The notes beneath the pieces are model-generated. The model did not search any database. It saw only the letters and a program-made list of their open reading frames with translations, and was not told the origin of the DNA. Shown here piece by piece: positions 43,920 through 52,175 of a stretch of 64,000 nt of DNA. Source of the stretch: Pedobacter duraquae (GTDB taxonomy: Bacteria > Bacteroidota > Bacteroidia > Sphingobacteriales > Sphingobacteriaceae); NCBI RefSeq assembly GCF_004362245.1, contig NZ_SNWM01000001.1, forward strand, positions 1,116,001-1,180,000, read 5' to 3'. A program made the position numbers and the translations under genes. Positions within the stretch are counted from its first letter, which is position 1; each line of letters begins with the position of its first letter.

Positions 43920-44714
43920 ATGAAACAATATTTAGATTTGATGCAGCATGTACTCGATCATGGTGCGCAGAAACATGACCGTACCGGAACGGGCACAATC
44001 AGCGTGTTTGGCTACCAGATGCGCTTTAACCTAGCCGAGGGCTTCCCCATGGTGACCACAAAAAAATTGCATTTAAAGTCCATCATACACGAACTGATCT
44101 GGTTTCTTTCAGGAGATACCAATATCAGGTACCTTAAAGAAAATAACGTTAAAATCTGGGATGAATGGGCCGACGAAAATGGCGACCTGGGTCCTGTTTA
44201 CGGATCTCAATGGCGGTCGTGGCCAACCCCCGAAGGTGGCACCATAGATCAGATTGCCAAAATCGTTGATACCATCAAAAACAATCCTGATTCCAGAAGG
44301 ATCATTGTATCTGCATGGAATGTAGCCGAAATCGACAGCATGGCGCTCCCACCCTGTCATGCATTCTTTCAGTTTTATGTAGCCGATGGAAAATTGAGCT
44401 GTCAGCTTTATCAGCGCAGTGCCGATATATTTCTGGGTGTTCCATTTAATATTGCATCTTATGCCCTGCTCACCATGATGGTGGCACAGGTATGTGATCT
44501 TGAATATGGCGACTTCATCCATACCCTCGGAGATGCGCACCTGTACAACAACCATATCGAACAGGCTAAACTACAGTTGAGCCGTACCGAGAAACTCCTT
44601 CCAACGATGAAGTTGAATCCTGATGTGAAGAACCTGTTCGACTTTAAGTTTGAGGATTTCACGCTCGAAAATTATGATCCACATCCACATATCAAAGGAG
44701 CAGTAGCCGTATGA
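43920..44714 (+). CDS. thyA: Thymidylate synthase
   Basis: Converts dUMP to dTMP with methylene-tetrahydrofolate, releasing dihydrofolate. Recognised by [20 protein letters not shown] and [15 protein letters not shown]. The nucleophile Cys is in [13 protein letters not shown], the Arg pair region in [20 protein letters not shown], and [11 protein letters not shown] follows. 264 residues, the E. coli length. Stop overlaps the folA start by 4 nt (ATGA), coupling synthesis of the two enzymes that cycle folate. Confidence 0.97.
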   Translation: MKQYLDLMQHVLDHGAQKHDRTGTGTISVFGYQMRFNLAEGFPMVTTKKLHLKSIIHELIWFLSGDTNIRYLKENNVKIWDEWADENGDLGPVYGSQWRSWPTPEGGTIDQIAKIVDTIKNNPDSRRIIVSAWNVAEIDSMALPPCHAFFQFYVADGKLSCQLYQRSADIFLGVPFNIASYALLTMMVAQVCDLEYGDFIHTLGDAHLYNNHIEQAKLQLSRTEKLLPTMKLNPDVKNLFDFKFEDFTLENYDPHPHIKGAVAV

Positions 44715-45196
44715 TCGTTTCCATCATTGTAGCCATAGCCGAGAACAACGCCATTGGCAAAGACAACAAACTTCTGTGGAAACTGCCCACAGACCTGAAA
44801 CATTTTAAAACGATTACCAGTGGACATACTGTGATCATGGGAAGAAAAACCTTTGACTCTATGGGCAAGGCCCTGCCAAACCGCAGAAATATCGTGGTTA
44901 CCCGCCAGGAAGATCTGCTGATTATAGGAGCAGAGGTCACAAATACCATAGAACACGCATTAGCCCTTTGTGCACATGAGGAAGAAGTTTTCATTATCGG
45001 CGGAGCACAGATCTATACCCAGGCTTTAAGCCTGACAAACAGGATCTACCTTACCGTAGTACACGAAAATTATGATGCCGATACGTTCTTCCCGGAGCTT
45101 GATCGCAGTAAATGGACAGTTGTGAGCTCCGAAAGCCACCTTCCTGATGAGAAAAACGAGGTTGCATTCACTTTTGAGACGCTTGAAAGCAAATAG
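44711..45196 (+). CDS. folA: Dihydrofolate reductase
   Basis: Regenerates tetrahydrofolate after the ThyA reaction using NADPH. N-terminal [20 protein letters not shown] with the LPTDLKHFK active-site region (Asp), then the NADPH motifs [20 protein letters not shown] and [12 protein letters not shown], and the C-terminal [15 protein letters not shown]. 161 residues. Target of trimethoprim; no obvious resistance change can be called by eye. In an operon with thyA. Confidence 0.96.
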   Translation: MIVSIIVAIAENNAIGKDNKLLWKLPTDLKHFKTITSGHTVIMGRKTFDSMGKALPNRRNIVVTRQEDLLIIGAEVTNTIEHALALCAHEEEVFIIGGAQIYTQALSLTNRIYLTVVHENYDADTFFPELDRSKWTVVSSESHLPDEKNEVAFTFETLESK

Positions 45197-45250
45197 TTGA
45201 CCCTCAAAATAAAAACTCAAATAAGGCAGTCTATAAATTAAAAATTTAAT

Positions 45251-45258
45251 TAGATTTG
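45251..45258 (+). promoter_or_regulatory. Putative -7 element of secDF
   Basis: TAGATTTG matches TAnnTTTG, 49 nt upstream of the secDF ATG; the leader in between is A-rich and unstructured. No clear -33 element. Confidence 0.4.
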
Positions 45259-45307
45259 CCGACTTGTTAAAAAAAATTATACCAGATACAATAATTACAA
45301 ACAACAA

Positions 45308-48241
45308 ATGCAAGGTAAAGGTTTTATAAAATTTATGGCAATACTCTTAGGTATTGTCTGTGTGTATTCTCTCTCGTTCAATTTCGTTACCTCGAACGTA
45401 GAAAAAAATGCGAAAGCATATGCTAAAGGCGATCCTATCAAAGAGAGAGCCTATTTAGATTCTATGGCTACTGTGCCGGTTTATCCAGTATTCGGTTTCA
45501 ACTACGAATTCTGTAAATCAAAAGAAATCAATTTAGGTCTTGACTTAAAAGGTGGTATGAACGTGACCATGGAGATTTCTTTGGCCGAGTTGGTAAAATC
45601 TCTTGCGAACAACCCTACTGATGCAAATTTCAATCAGGCTGTGTCAAATGCACAAACTGAATTGAACGCTGGCGGAAAAGATTTCATCAGCCTGTTTGTA
45701 AACAACTATGAAAAATTAAGCCCTAACGGCAAACTTGCAGATTTCTTTGCAACTCAGGATAACGCACAGCAGTTAAAAGGCGATGCGAGCAATGCTGAAG
45801 TAAAAAGCTATTTGTCAAAAGAAGCGACCAGCGCAATCGACCGTTCATTCATCATCATCAGAAGTCGTATCGACGGATTTGGTGTTGTGAGTCCGAACAT
45901 GCAAAAACAGGAAGGTACAAACCGTATCCTGATCGAGATGCCAGGTGTACAGGACAAAGAAAGAATTCACAAATTGCTTCAAGGTTCTGCAGAATTACAA
46001 TTCTGGCAAGTATATCAAAATGAAGAAGTGTATAGCGTGATGGAGAACATCAACAAGACACTTGCTTCAACTTTGAAAGACACTACCGCAACAGCTGTAA
46101 AAGATACTGCTGCTAAAACTGAAAGTAAACTTGCTGGTCTTGGTAAAAAAACCGACACCAAAGATTCTGTTGCTAAACAACTAGAGGCTACAAAAAACAA
46201 TCCGTTGTTCGCTGTTCTGAACGTCCCAACCTATACAGGTCAAAACGGACAACCAGCTTTACGCCCGGGACCAGTTGTTGGATGGACTGCACAAAAAGAT
46301 ACTGCAAAAGTAAACAGCTACCTGAAAAGACCTGAAATTGCTTCTATCGTTCCTTCGAGCTTCAAATTTATGTGGAGTGTTAAGCCTATCGAAGGTTCTA
46401 AAGTTTTTGAATTATATGCAATCAAAGTTACCTCTGCCGATGGCAAACCAGATTTAGGTGGCGATGCAATCAGCGATGCCCGTCATGATTACGATCAAAA
46501 AGGCAAACCTGAAGTAACCATGTACATGACTGGTGACGGTGCTGCTAAATGGAAAAAAATCACTGCTGAAGCATCTGCTGATCCAAACAATAAAAAATCG
46601 ATTGCTATTGTCCTTGACAATGCAGTATACTCTGCTCCTACGGTTCAAAATGAAATCCCTAACGGTATTTCTTCTATCACAGGTAACTTCACTGTAAACG
46701 ATACTCAAGATTTATCAAACATCTTAAAAGCTGGTAAACTTCCTGCTCCTGCACGCATTGTGGGTGAGTTCGTTGTTGGTCCATCTTTAGGACAAGCTGC
46801 TATCGATAACGGTTTGTTATCTTTCGTACTTGCATTTGTGGTGATCCTGATCTTTATGGCCTTGTATTATAACAAAGCAGGATGGGTAGCCAACTTAGCT
46901 TTGTTGATCAACCTGTTCTTCATAATGGGTATCCTGGTTTCTCTGGGTGCAGTATTAACGTTGCCGGGTATCGCAGGTATCATTCTCGTAATCGGTTTAT
47001 CTGTTGATGCGAACATCCTGATCTTTGAAAGGGTCAGAGAAGAATTGCTGCAAGGAAAAAGCACTGCATTAGCCATCAAAGAAGGTTTCAAACACGCAAT
47101 GCCTTCTATTATTGACTCAAACGTTACGATCTTAATCCTGGGTATCATCCTTTACATCTTCGGAAGCGGACCAGTACAAGGATTTGCTACTACGCTATGT
47201 ATCGGTATCCTTTCTTCATTGTTCTGTGCCGTATTGATCTCCCGTCTGGTATTCGAAGGTTTGTTGAACAAAAACAGCAACATCACTTTCGGTAACAGCG
47301 TAACTTTACATGCCTTCAAAAACATTGCCTTCAACTTCGTTGGACGCAGAAAGATCTACTATATCATTTCTTCAGTTATCATTTTAGCAGGTATAGGAAT
47401 GTACTTCAAAAATGGTGGACTGAGATTGGGTATCGACTTCAAAGGAGGTCGCTATTACATTGTACATTTCGATAAAGGAATGAACACTGAAGATGTAAAA
47501 GCAAAACTGACTCCGTATTTTGATAACGAAGCTCCAGAAGTTAAAACTGCAGGTCAGGCAAACGAACTTAAAATCACAACAACATTCCACATCTCTGATC
47601 CTGCATTGAATGCTGATAAAGTTGTAGAAGACGCTTTGAGAGCTGGTTTGGCTAAAACTGATACCAAATACACCATTGAGAGTAACCAGAAAGTTGGACC
47701 TATCATTGCAAGTGACTTAGTTTACAGTGCTTACGGCGCAATCTTGTTCTCATGTCTGATTATGTTTGTATACATCATCGTGAGGTTTAAGAAACTCAAC
47801 TATGGCTTGGGTGCCGTAATTGCACTCTTCCATGATGTACTGCTGGTATTATCATTCTATACTATCCTTGATGGCGTGCTTCCTTTCTCTCTGGAGATCG
47901 GTCAGGATTTCATCGCTGCGATCTTAACGGTAATGTCTTACACCATGACTGAAACAGTTGTTGTATTCGACAGGATTCGTGAGAAACTTGCTGAAACAGG
48001 TAAAGAGGATATTCATGGCGAAGAACGTAATACAGTAATCAACTTTGCACTAAACAGCACTTTGAGCAGAACAATCCTGACTTCATTGACAGTATTCTTC
48101 GTATTGCTTGTGATCTTCATCTTCGGTGGAGACAGTATCAGAGGATTCATCTTCGCTTTATTGCTTGGACGTGTAATCGGTACTTACTCATCATTATGTA
48201 TCTCTACACCAATCGTAGTAGATTTAGGAAAATCAAAATAG
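45308..48241 (+). CDS. secDF: Protein translocase subunit SecDF (fused)
   Basis: Membrane RND-type factor that uses the proton gradient to pull proteins through SecYEG. The SecD half has one N-terminal helix, the NLGLDLKGGMNVTMEISLAE motif, a large periplasmic domain with IIRSRIDGFGVVSPNMQKQ, and five helices. The SecF half begins near residue 665 and contains GGLRLGIDFKGGRYYIVHF. The conserved VLIFERVRE (SecD) and VVVFDRIREKL (SecF) lie in helix 4 regions. 977 residues, fused as is usual in Bacteroidota. It contains a low-complexity Thr/Lys/Ala segment at about 255-300. Codon use appears optimised, as for a highly expressed gene. Confidence 0.96.
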   Translation: MQGKGFIKFMAILLGIVCVYSLSFNFVTSNVEKNAKAYAKGDPIKERAYLDSMATVPVYPVFGFNYEFCKSKEINLGLDLKGGMNVTMEISLAELVKSLANNPTDANFNQAVSNAQTELNAGGKDFISLFVNNYEKLSPNGKLADFFATQDNAQQLKGDASNAEVKSYLSKEATSAIDRSFIIIRSRIDGFGVVSPNMQKQEGTNRILIEMPGVQDKERIHKLLQGSAELQFWQVYQNEEVYSVMENINKTLASTLKDTTATAVKDTAAKTESKLAGLGKKTDTKDSVAKQLEATKNNPLFAVLNVPTYTGQNGQPALRPGPVVGWTAQKDTAKVNSYLKRPEIASIVPSSFKFMWSVKPIEGSKVFELYAIKVTSADGKPDLGGDAISDARHDYDQKGKPEVTMYMTGDGAAKWKKITAEASADPNNKKSIAIVLDNAVYSAPTVQNEIPNGISSITGNFTVNDTQDLSNILKAGKLPAPARIVGEFVVGPSLGQAAIDNGLLSFVLAFVVILIFMALYYNKAGWVANLALLINLFFIMGILVSLGAVLTLPGIAGIILVIGLSVDANILIFERVREELLQGKSTALAIKEGFKHAMPSIIDSNVTILILGIILYIFGSGPVQGFATTLCIGILSSLFCAVLISRLVFEGLLNKNSNITFGNSVTLHAFKNIAFNFVGRRKIYYIISSVIILAGIGMYFKNGGLRLGIDFKGGRYYIVHFDKGMNTEDVKAKLTPYFDNEAPEVKTAGQANELKITTTFHISDPALNADKVVEDALRAGLAKTDTKYTIESNQKVGPIIASDLVYSAYGAILFSCLIMFVYIIVRFKKLNYGLGAVIALFHDVLLVLSFYTILDGVLPFSLEIGQDFIAAILTVMSYTMTETVVVFDRIREKLAETGKEDIHGEERNTVINFALNSTLSRTILTSLTVFFVLLVIFIFGGDSIRGFIFALLLGRVIGTYSSLCISTPIVVDLGKSK

Positions 48242-48267
48242 GAAGTAATTCCGCAACAATATTTCGA

Positions 48268-48297
48268 AAGGTGTGCCCCATAAGGCACACCTTTTTT
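48268..48297 (+). terminator. Rho-independent terminator after secDF
   Basis: Perfect 10-bp stem (48268-48277 and 48284-48293) with loop CCATAA and a run of T to 48297. Lies 26 nt after the stop codon of secDF. Confidence 0.92.
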
Positions 48298-48314
48298 GTT
48301 TGTATATTTGTAAC

Positions 48315-49178
48315 ATGAATCAGGAGATTAAGCTTGTAGAATGTCCCAGGGATGCCATGCAGGGCATGCATCATTTTATAGATACTAACGTCAAGGCCAA
48401 TTACCTCAACCTTTTGCTACAAGTGGGTTTTGATACTATCGACTTCGGAAGTTTCGTTTCACCCAAAGCCATCCCTCAATTGAGAGACACTGCCGAAGTA
48501 TTGGCACAGCTTGATCTCAGCAGTACAAAAACTAAGCTACTTGCCATTGTAGCCAACCTCAAAGGCGTTGAAGCTGCCGTTCAACATCAGGAGATAGACT
48601 ATCTTGGATTTCCTTTTTCTATTTCTGAAACCTTTCAGCAAAGGAACACCAATTCAAGTATCACGCAGTCTCTGGATACGGTATCACAAATGCTGGAGCA
48701 TTGCGACCGTGCAGCAAAGAAAGCTGTAGTCTATTTATCAATGGGTTTCGGAAATCCGTATGGTGATGACTGGAGTATAGAAATTCTGGAACAACGGGCA
48801 TCAGAATTGGTAGCATCAGGCGTAGAGATCCTATCTCTATCTGATACCACAGGAATCTCCACACCCAGCCAGATTGCAGAAGTATTGCCGTACATGCAAA
48901 GGCTCTTCCCAAATACTGAAGTCGGCCTCCACCTCCACACCACACCTTCAGAAAGTGATGAAAAGATCCGGGCAGCATTTGAAAGTGGATGCAAAAGATT
49001 TGACAGTGCACTGAAAGGATATGGCGGCTGCCCAATGGCAAGCGATGCCTTAACCGGGAATATGGCTACAGAACGGGTACTCAGCTATCTAAATACCCAA
49101 CAAAAAGGGCCAGCGCTCAACCTTTCAAAATGGGAAGAAGCGATGGCCATGTCATCAACCGTATTCGGAAAGGGATAA
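48315..49178 (+). CDS. Hydroxymethylglutaryl-CoA lyase-like protein
   Basis: HMGL-like TIM-barrel enzyme of the DRE-TIM family. I use the ATG at 48315 because the upstream alternative at 48273 lies inside the terminator. N-terminal VECPRDAMQGMHHFI contains the DRE-like element, SMGFGNPYGDDWSIE the middle, and the metal-binding LHLHTTPSESDEK the HxH site. The mobile loop KGYGGCPMA carries the catalytic Cys. 287 residues. It probably cleaves HMG-CoA or a related acyl-CoA in leucine catabolism. Convergent with the GNAT gene with no gap at all: the two stop codons abut. Confidence 0.88.
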   Translation: MNQEIKLVECPRDAMQGMHHFIDTNVKANYLNLLLQVGFDTIDFGSFVSPKAIPQLRDTAEVLAQLDLSSTKTKLLAIVANLKGVEAAVQHQEIDYLGFPFSISETFQQRNTNSSITQSLDTVSQMLEHCDRAAKKAVVYLSMGFGNPYGDDWSIEILEQRASELVASGVEILSLSDTTGISTPSQIAEVLPYMQRLFPNTEVGLHLHTTPSESDEKIRAAFESGCKRFDSALKGYGGCPMASDALTGNMATERVLSYLNTQQKGPALNLSKWEEAMAMSSTVFGKG

Positions 49179-49610
49179 TTATTTTTTAACCATTTTGAAG
49201 TGCTGGATCCCGGCCTCTTCAAACTGTTCACCTTCCACAGCAAAGCCAAACTTGCTATACAGGCCTACGGCATCAATCTGTGCGTTCAAATATACATAAG
49301 GGGCATCTACAGGTAGGTCAGCCAGTGTTGCAGCAACAAGGGCCTGCCCTACGCGCTTGCCGCGGTATTCTTTAAGCACCGCAAAACGCTCCAGCTTATA
49401 GCCAGCATCTGTTTTACGCCAGCGACAAGCACCAACAGGCTGGTTGTCCATGGTTGCCAGAAAATGTGTTGACACATCTTCATTTTCCCACTCCAGCTCT
49501 GGCGGGCAACCTTGCTCGTCAACAAAGACGATCTTCCGGATAGCAAACGCTTTTTCCAGCTCTTCCTGACTGCTTATTTTTTTTACTTCAAGGATTTCCA
49601 TAATGCTCAT
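49179..49610 (-). CDS. GNAT family N-acetyltransferase
   Basis: 143-residue acetyltransferase, substrate unknown. N-terminal KAFAIRKIVFVDEQGCPPEL resembles the ElaA/YjcF type, acetyl-CoA loop LKEYRGKRVGQALVAATL, and C-terminal LYSKFGFAVEGEQFEEAGIQ. Two in-frame Met (49610 and 49601) could start it. It is unrelated by position to the HMG-CoA lyase gene; its stop codon directly abuts that of the lyase. Confidence 0.88.
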   Translation of the reverse strand: MSIMEILEVKKISSQEELEKAFAIRKIVFVDEQGCPPELEWENEDVSTHFLATMDNQPVGACRWRKTDAGYKLERFAVLKEYRGKRVGQALVAATLADLPVDAPYVYLNAQIDAVGLYSKFGFAVEGEQFEEAGIQHFKMVKK

Positions 49611-49622
49611 GGTACAAAAAAA

Positions 49623-49647
49623 AGGCCATAAGCATAACTTATGGCCT
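49623..49647. terminator. Terminator between aldolase and GNAT genes
   Basis: 10-bp stem AGGCCATAAG/CTTATGGCCT with a 5-nt loop. An A-run on the left gives a T-run in minus-strand RNA, so it ends the class II aldolase transcript just after its stop at 49664. Confidence 0.85.
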
Positions 49648-49663
49648 CTATAAAAAACTTAAT

Positions 49664-50743
49664 TTACAATTTATCGCTCGCGTCTCTGCAGTTCAGATCT
49701 TCGAAAGCCTGAGTTAAACGTTTAACAAAGGTCTCTTCACCTTTACGCAACCACACACGTGGATCATAGTATTTTTTGTTTGGTTTATCCTCACCGTCAG
49801 GATTGCCAATCTGTCCCTGAAGATAAGCTTCATTTGCTTTATAGTAATCCAGGATACCTTCCCAGAAAGCCCATTGCATATCGGTATCGATATTCATTTT
49901 GATGGCTCCGTAAGAAATAGCTTCTCTGATTTCTTCCTGAGAAGAACCCGATCCGCCATGGAATACAAAATTGATAGGTTTCTCAGCAGTCAATCCAAAT
50001 TTCTCTTTGATAAAATCCTGAGAATTTTTAAGAATTACCGGCTGCAACTTAACATTCCCTGGTTTATATACACCATGTACGTTACCAAAAGCAGCAGCTA
50101 CGGTAAACTTATCACTAACTTTACTTAATTCTTCGTAAGCATAAGCTACCTCAGAAGGTTGGGTGTATAATTTAGAGCTGTCAACATCGCTGTTATCAAC
50201 ACCATCTTCTTCTCCACCGGTAACACCCAGCTCAATCTCGATAGTCATGCCCATTTTAGCCATGCGCTCCAGATATTTTGCAGAGATCTCCATATTTTCT
50301 TCAATAGGCTCCTCAGACAGGTCCAACATATGAGAAGAAAACAATGGTTTACCATGCTCAGCAAAAAACTGCTCGCCATGATCCAACAGTCCGTCGATCC
50401 ATGGTAATAATTTTTTTGCAGCATGATCTGTATGTAAAACAACGGCAACGCCGTAGTGTTCAGCTAATAAATGAACATGTTTTGCTGCAGATACAGCGCC
50501 CAGAACACAGGCCTGTAATTTGTCATTATTCAGGGTTTTACCTGCATAAAATTGTGCACCGCCATTTGACAATTGAATCATCACTGGAGAATTTACTGCC
50601 TTTGCAGTCTCCATAACGGCATTAATCGTATTTGTACCGGTCACATTCACAGCTGGCAATGCAAACTGATGTTTCTTAGCCTGTTCAAATAATTCCTGAA
50701 CGGCATCTCCGTAAATTACGCCTTTGTAGCCTTTTAAACTCAT
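49664..50743 (-). CDS. fbaA: Class II fructose-bisphosphate aldolase
   Basis: Zinc-dependent glycolytic and gluconeogenic aldolase. Zinc ligands: VVLHTDHAAKKLLPWIDGLL (His and Asp), EIELGVTGGEEDGVDNSDVD, FGNVHGVYKPGNVK (His), and FVFHGGSGSSQEEI (His). Long insert with AYEELSKVSDKFTVAAAFG as in the yeast/E. coli FbaA group. 359 residues, matching that group. Own gene with a terminator behind and a TAACTTCG-like -7 about 25 nt upstream of the ATG. Confidence 0.96.
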   Translation of the reverse strand: MSLKGYKGVIYGDAVQELFEQAKKHQFALPAVNVTGTNTINAVMETAKAVNSPVMIQLSNGGAQFYAGKTLNNDKLQACVLGAVSAAKHVHLLAEHYGVAVVLHTDHAAKKLLPWIDGLLDHGEQFFAEHGKPLFSSHMLDLSEEPIEENMEISAKYLERMAKMGMTIEIELGVTGGEEDGVDNSDVDSSKLYTQPSEVAYAYEELSKVSDKFTVAAAFGNVHGVYKPGNVKLQPVILKNSQDFIKEKFGLTAEKPINFVFHGGSGSSQEEIREAISYGAIKMNIDTDMQWAFWEGILDYYKANEAYLQGQIGNPDGEDKPNKKYYDPRVWLRKGEETFVKRLTQAFEDLNCRDASDKL

Positions 50744-50895
50744 GTTTTTTAAAATTTGTATATGCCGAAGTTAGGAAAAATATAGTTTCAGGCAAATCTA
50801 TAGGTCTTTTATTTTAACTTAACATAAGGACAAACCATTCATCGCTGTTCAATTTTTTTTTCGTTTCTTTGTAGTCGCATTTTTCAACTAATAAC

Positions 50896-51741
50896 ATGGC
50901 TTGGTTTAAGAGAGAAAAAAAAGGTATCAGCACACTTACCGAAGAGAAAAAAGAAGCGCCTGACGGTTTATGGAACAAGTGTCCTAATTGCAAAAAGGCT
51001 TTACATAGCGCTGACCTGATCGAAAACAAATATGTGTGTCATTATTGTGACTACCATTTGAGAGTAGGATCTGCAGAATATTTTCAGGTCCTGTTTGACA
51101 ACAACGAGTTCACTGAACTGTTCCCCAACCTAACCTCAGGAGATCCATTAAAGTTTACAGATACAAAACCATATACAGACCGTCTTGTAGATAGCATGGC
51201 CAAAACAGGCTTAAAAGATGCGATACGGGCTGCTCATGGCAAAGTTGATGGCGAAGAACTCGTTGTAGCCTGTATGGACTTTAATTTCATTGGTGGCTCA
51301 ATGGGTTCTGTAGTAGGCGAAAAAATTGCCCGCTCTATCGATTACAGCATAAAACATAAAGTACCCTTCCTTATGATCTCGAAATCTGGTGGAGCCAGGA
51401 TGATGGAGGCAGCATTTTCTTTAATGCAAATGGCAAAAACATCCGCTAAGTTAGCATTGTTAAGTCAGGCTAAAGTTCCTTATATCTCCTTATTGACAGA
51501 TCCGACTACAGGCGGTGTTACTGCTTCCTACGCGATGCTTGGCGACATCAACATTGCCGAGCCTGGTGCACTAATCGGATTTGCCGGCCCAAGGGTTATC
51601 AAAGAAACGATCAAAAAAGATTTGCCTAAAGGATTCCAGACTTCTGAATTCGTTCAGGAACATGGCTTCCTCGATTTCATTGTGGACCGCAGAGCAATGA
51701 AGTCAAAAATCGCTGCCTTCTTGAAAATGATGCGCAACTAA
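50896..51741 (+). CDS. accD: Acetyl-CoA carboxylase carboxyltransferase beta subunit
   Basis: Transfers the carboxyl group from carboxybiotin to acetyl-CoA; first step of fatty acid synthesis. N-terminal zinc ribbon [20 protein letters not shown] with a second pair CHYC. The carboxyltransferase core contains [39 protein letters not shown] and [20 protein letters not shown], and [11 protein letters not shown]. 281 residues. The A-rich leader has no obvious SD. Followed by a terminator at 51768. Confidence 0.96.
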   Translation: MAWFKREKKGISTLTEEKKEAPDGLWNKCPNCKKALHSADLIENKYVCHYCDYHLRVGSAEYFQVLFDNNEFTELFPNLTSGDPLKFTDTKPYTDRLVDSMAKTGLKDAIRAAHGKVDGEELVVACMDFNFIGGSMGSVVGEKIARSIDYSIKHKVPFLMISKSGGARMMEAAFSLMQMAKTSAKLALLSQAKVPYISLLTDPTTGGVTASYAMLGDINIAEPGALIGFAGPRVIKETIKKDLPKGFQTSEFVQEHGFLDFIVDRRAMKSKIAAFLKMMRN

Positions 51742-51767
51742 AAAACCGCATTCAAATTTATAACTGA

Positions 51768-51798
51768 GAGCCCGACATCAATGATGCCGGGCTCTTTT
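51768..51798 (+). terminator. Rho-independent terminator after accD
   Basis: Stem GAGCCCG/CGGGCTC (51768-51774 and 51788-51794), continued inside by CATCA/TGATG after one mismatch, then TTTT. It lies 26 nt after the accD stop. Confidence 0.88.
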
Positions 51799-52116
51799 AG
51801 TATGCCTGCATTTTTCATCCACATTTACTTACAAATTACCCGGCAGTTGGGCATAAAATAGTCGTATTTAAAAAGTCATTCAAATCATAGATCAACCCGG
51901 ATGTGGCAATAAAAATACAGACAGTTTACCGTTTAATTAAAATATAATAAAACGGATCTAATAGGCTTTTGCCCCTGTTATGTCCCTGTTATCCCCCTGT
52001 AGTATCCTTGTTATCTCCCTGTTTAATGGTATGAAGATCAATGTATCTGAGCGATTTTTTTGGGCGAAAAATATCGGGAATCGGGACGTGATCATCCCAG
52101 ATACTATGAACAAAAA
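51799..52116. other. Intergenic region with irregular short CCCTGTTAT iterations
   Basis: About 320 nt with no convincing gene. Between 51972 and 52024 the motif CCCTGTTAT and near copies recur about five times at uneven 10-13 nt steps (CCCTGTTATG, CCCTGTTATC, CCCTGTAGTAT, CTTGTTATC, CCCTGTTTAA). A 71-codon frame at 51980 runs through it and the next hairpin, and is not believable. The rest is AT-rich. Confidence 0.5.
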
Positions 52117-52157
52117 AAAGAGACTGCGTCTTCCAGTATGGAAGACGCAGTCTCTTT
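52117..52157. terminator. Long perfect hairpin terminator after the GH92 gene
   Basis: 18-bp perfect stem (52117-52134 and 52140-52157), loop AGTAT, with an A-run on the left. In minus-strand RNA the stem is followed by a T-run, so it terminates the GH92 transcript, whose stop is at 52176. Confidence 0.9.
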
Positions 52158-52175
52158 GTGTATTATTAAATTCAG

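Noticed and set aside
44459..45313. Several minus-strand frames of 67-100 codons opposite thyA and folA
   Set aside because: They are shadows of strongly recognised enzymes on the plus strand.
51972..52000. Match to the core of the I-SceI site (GGGATAACAGGG on the minus strand)
   Set aside because: It is a by-product of the CCCTGTTAT iterations; no intron or homing endonuclease gene is present.
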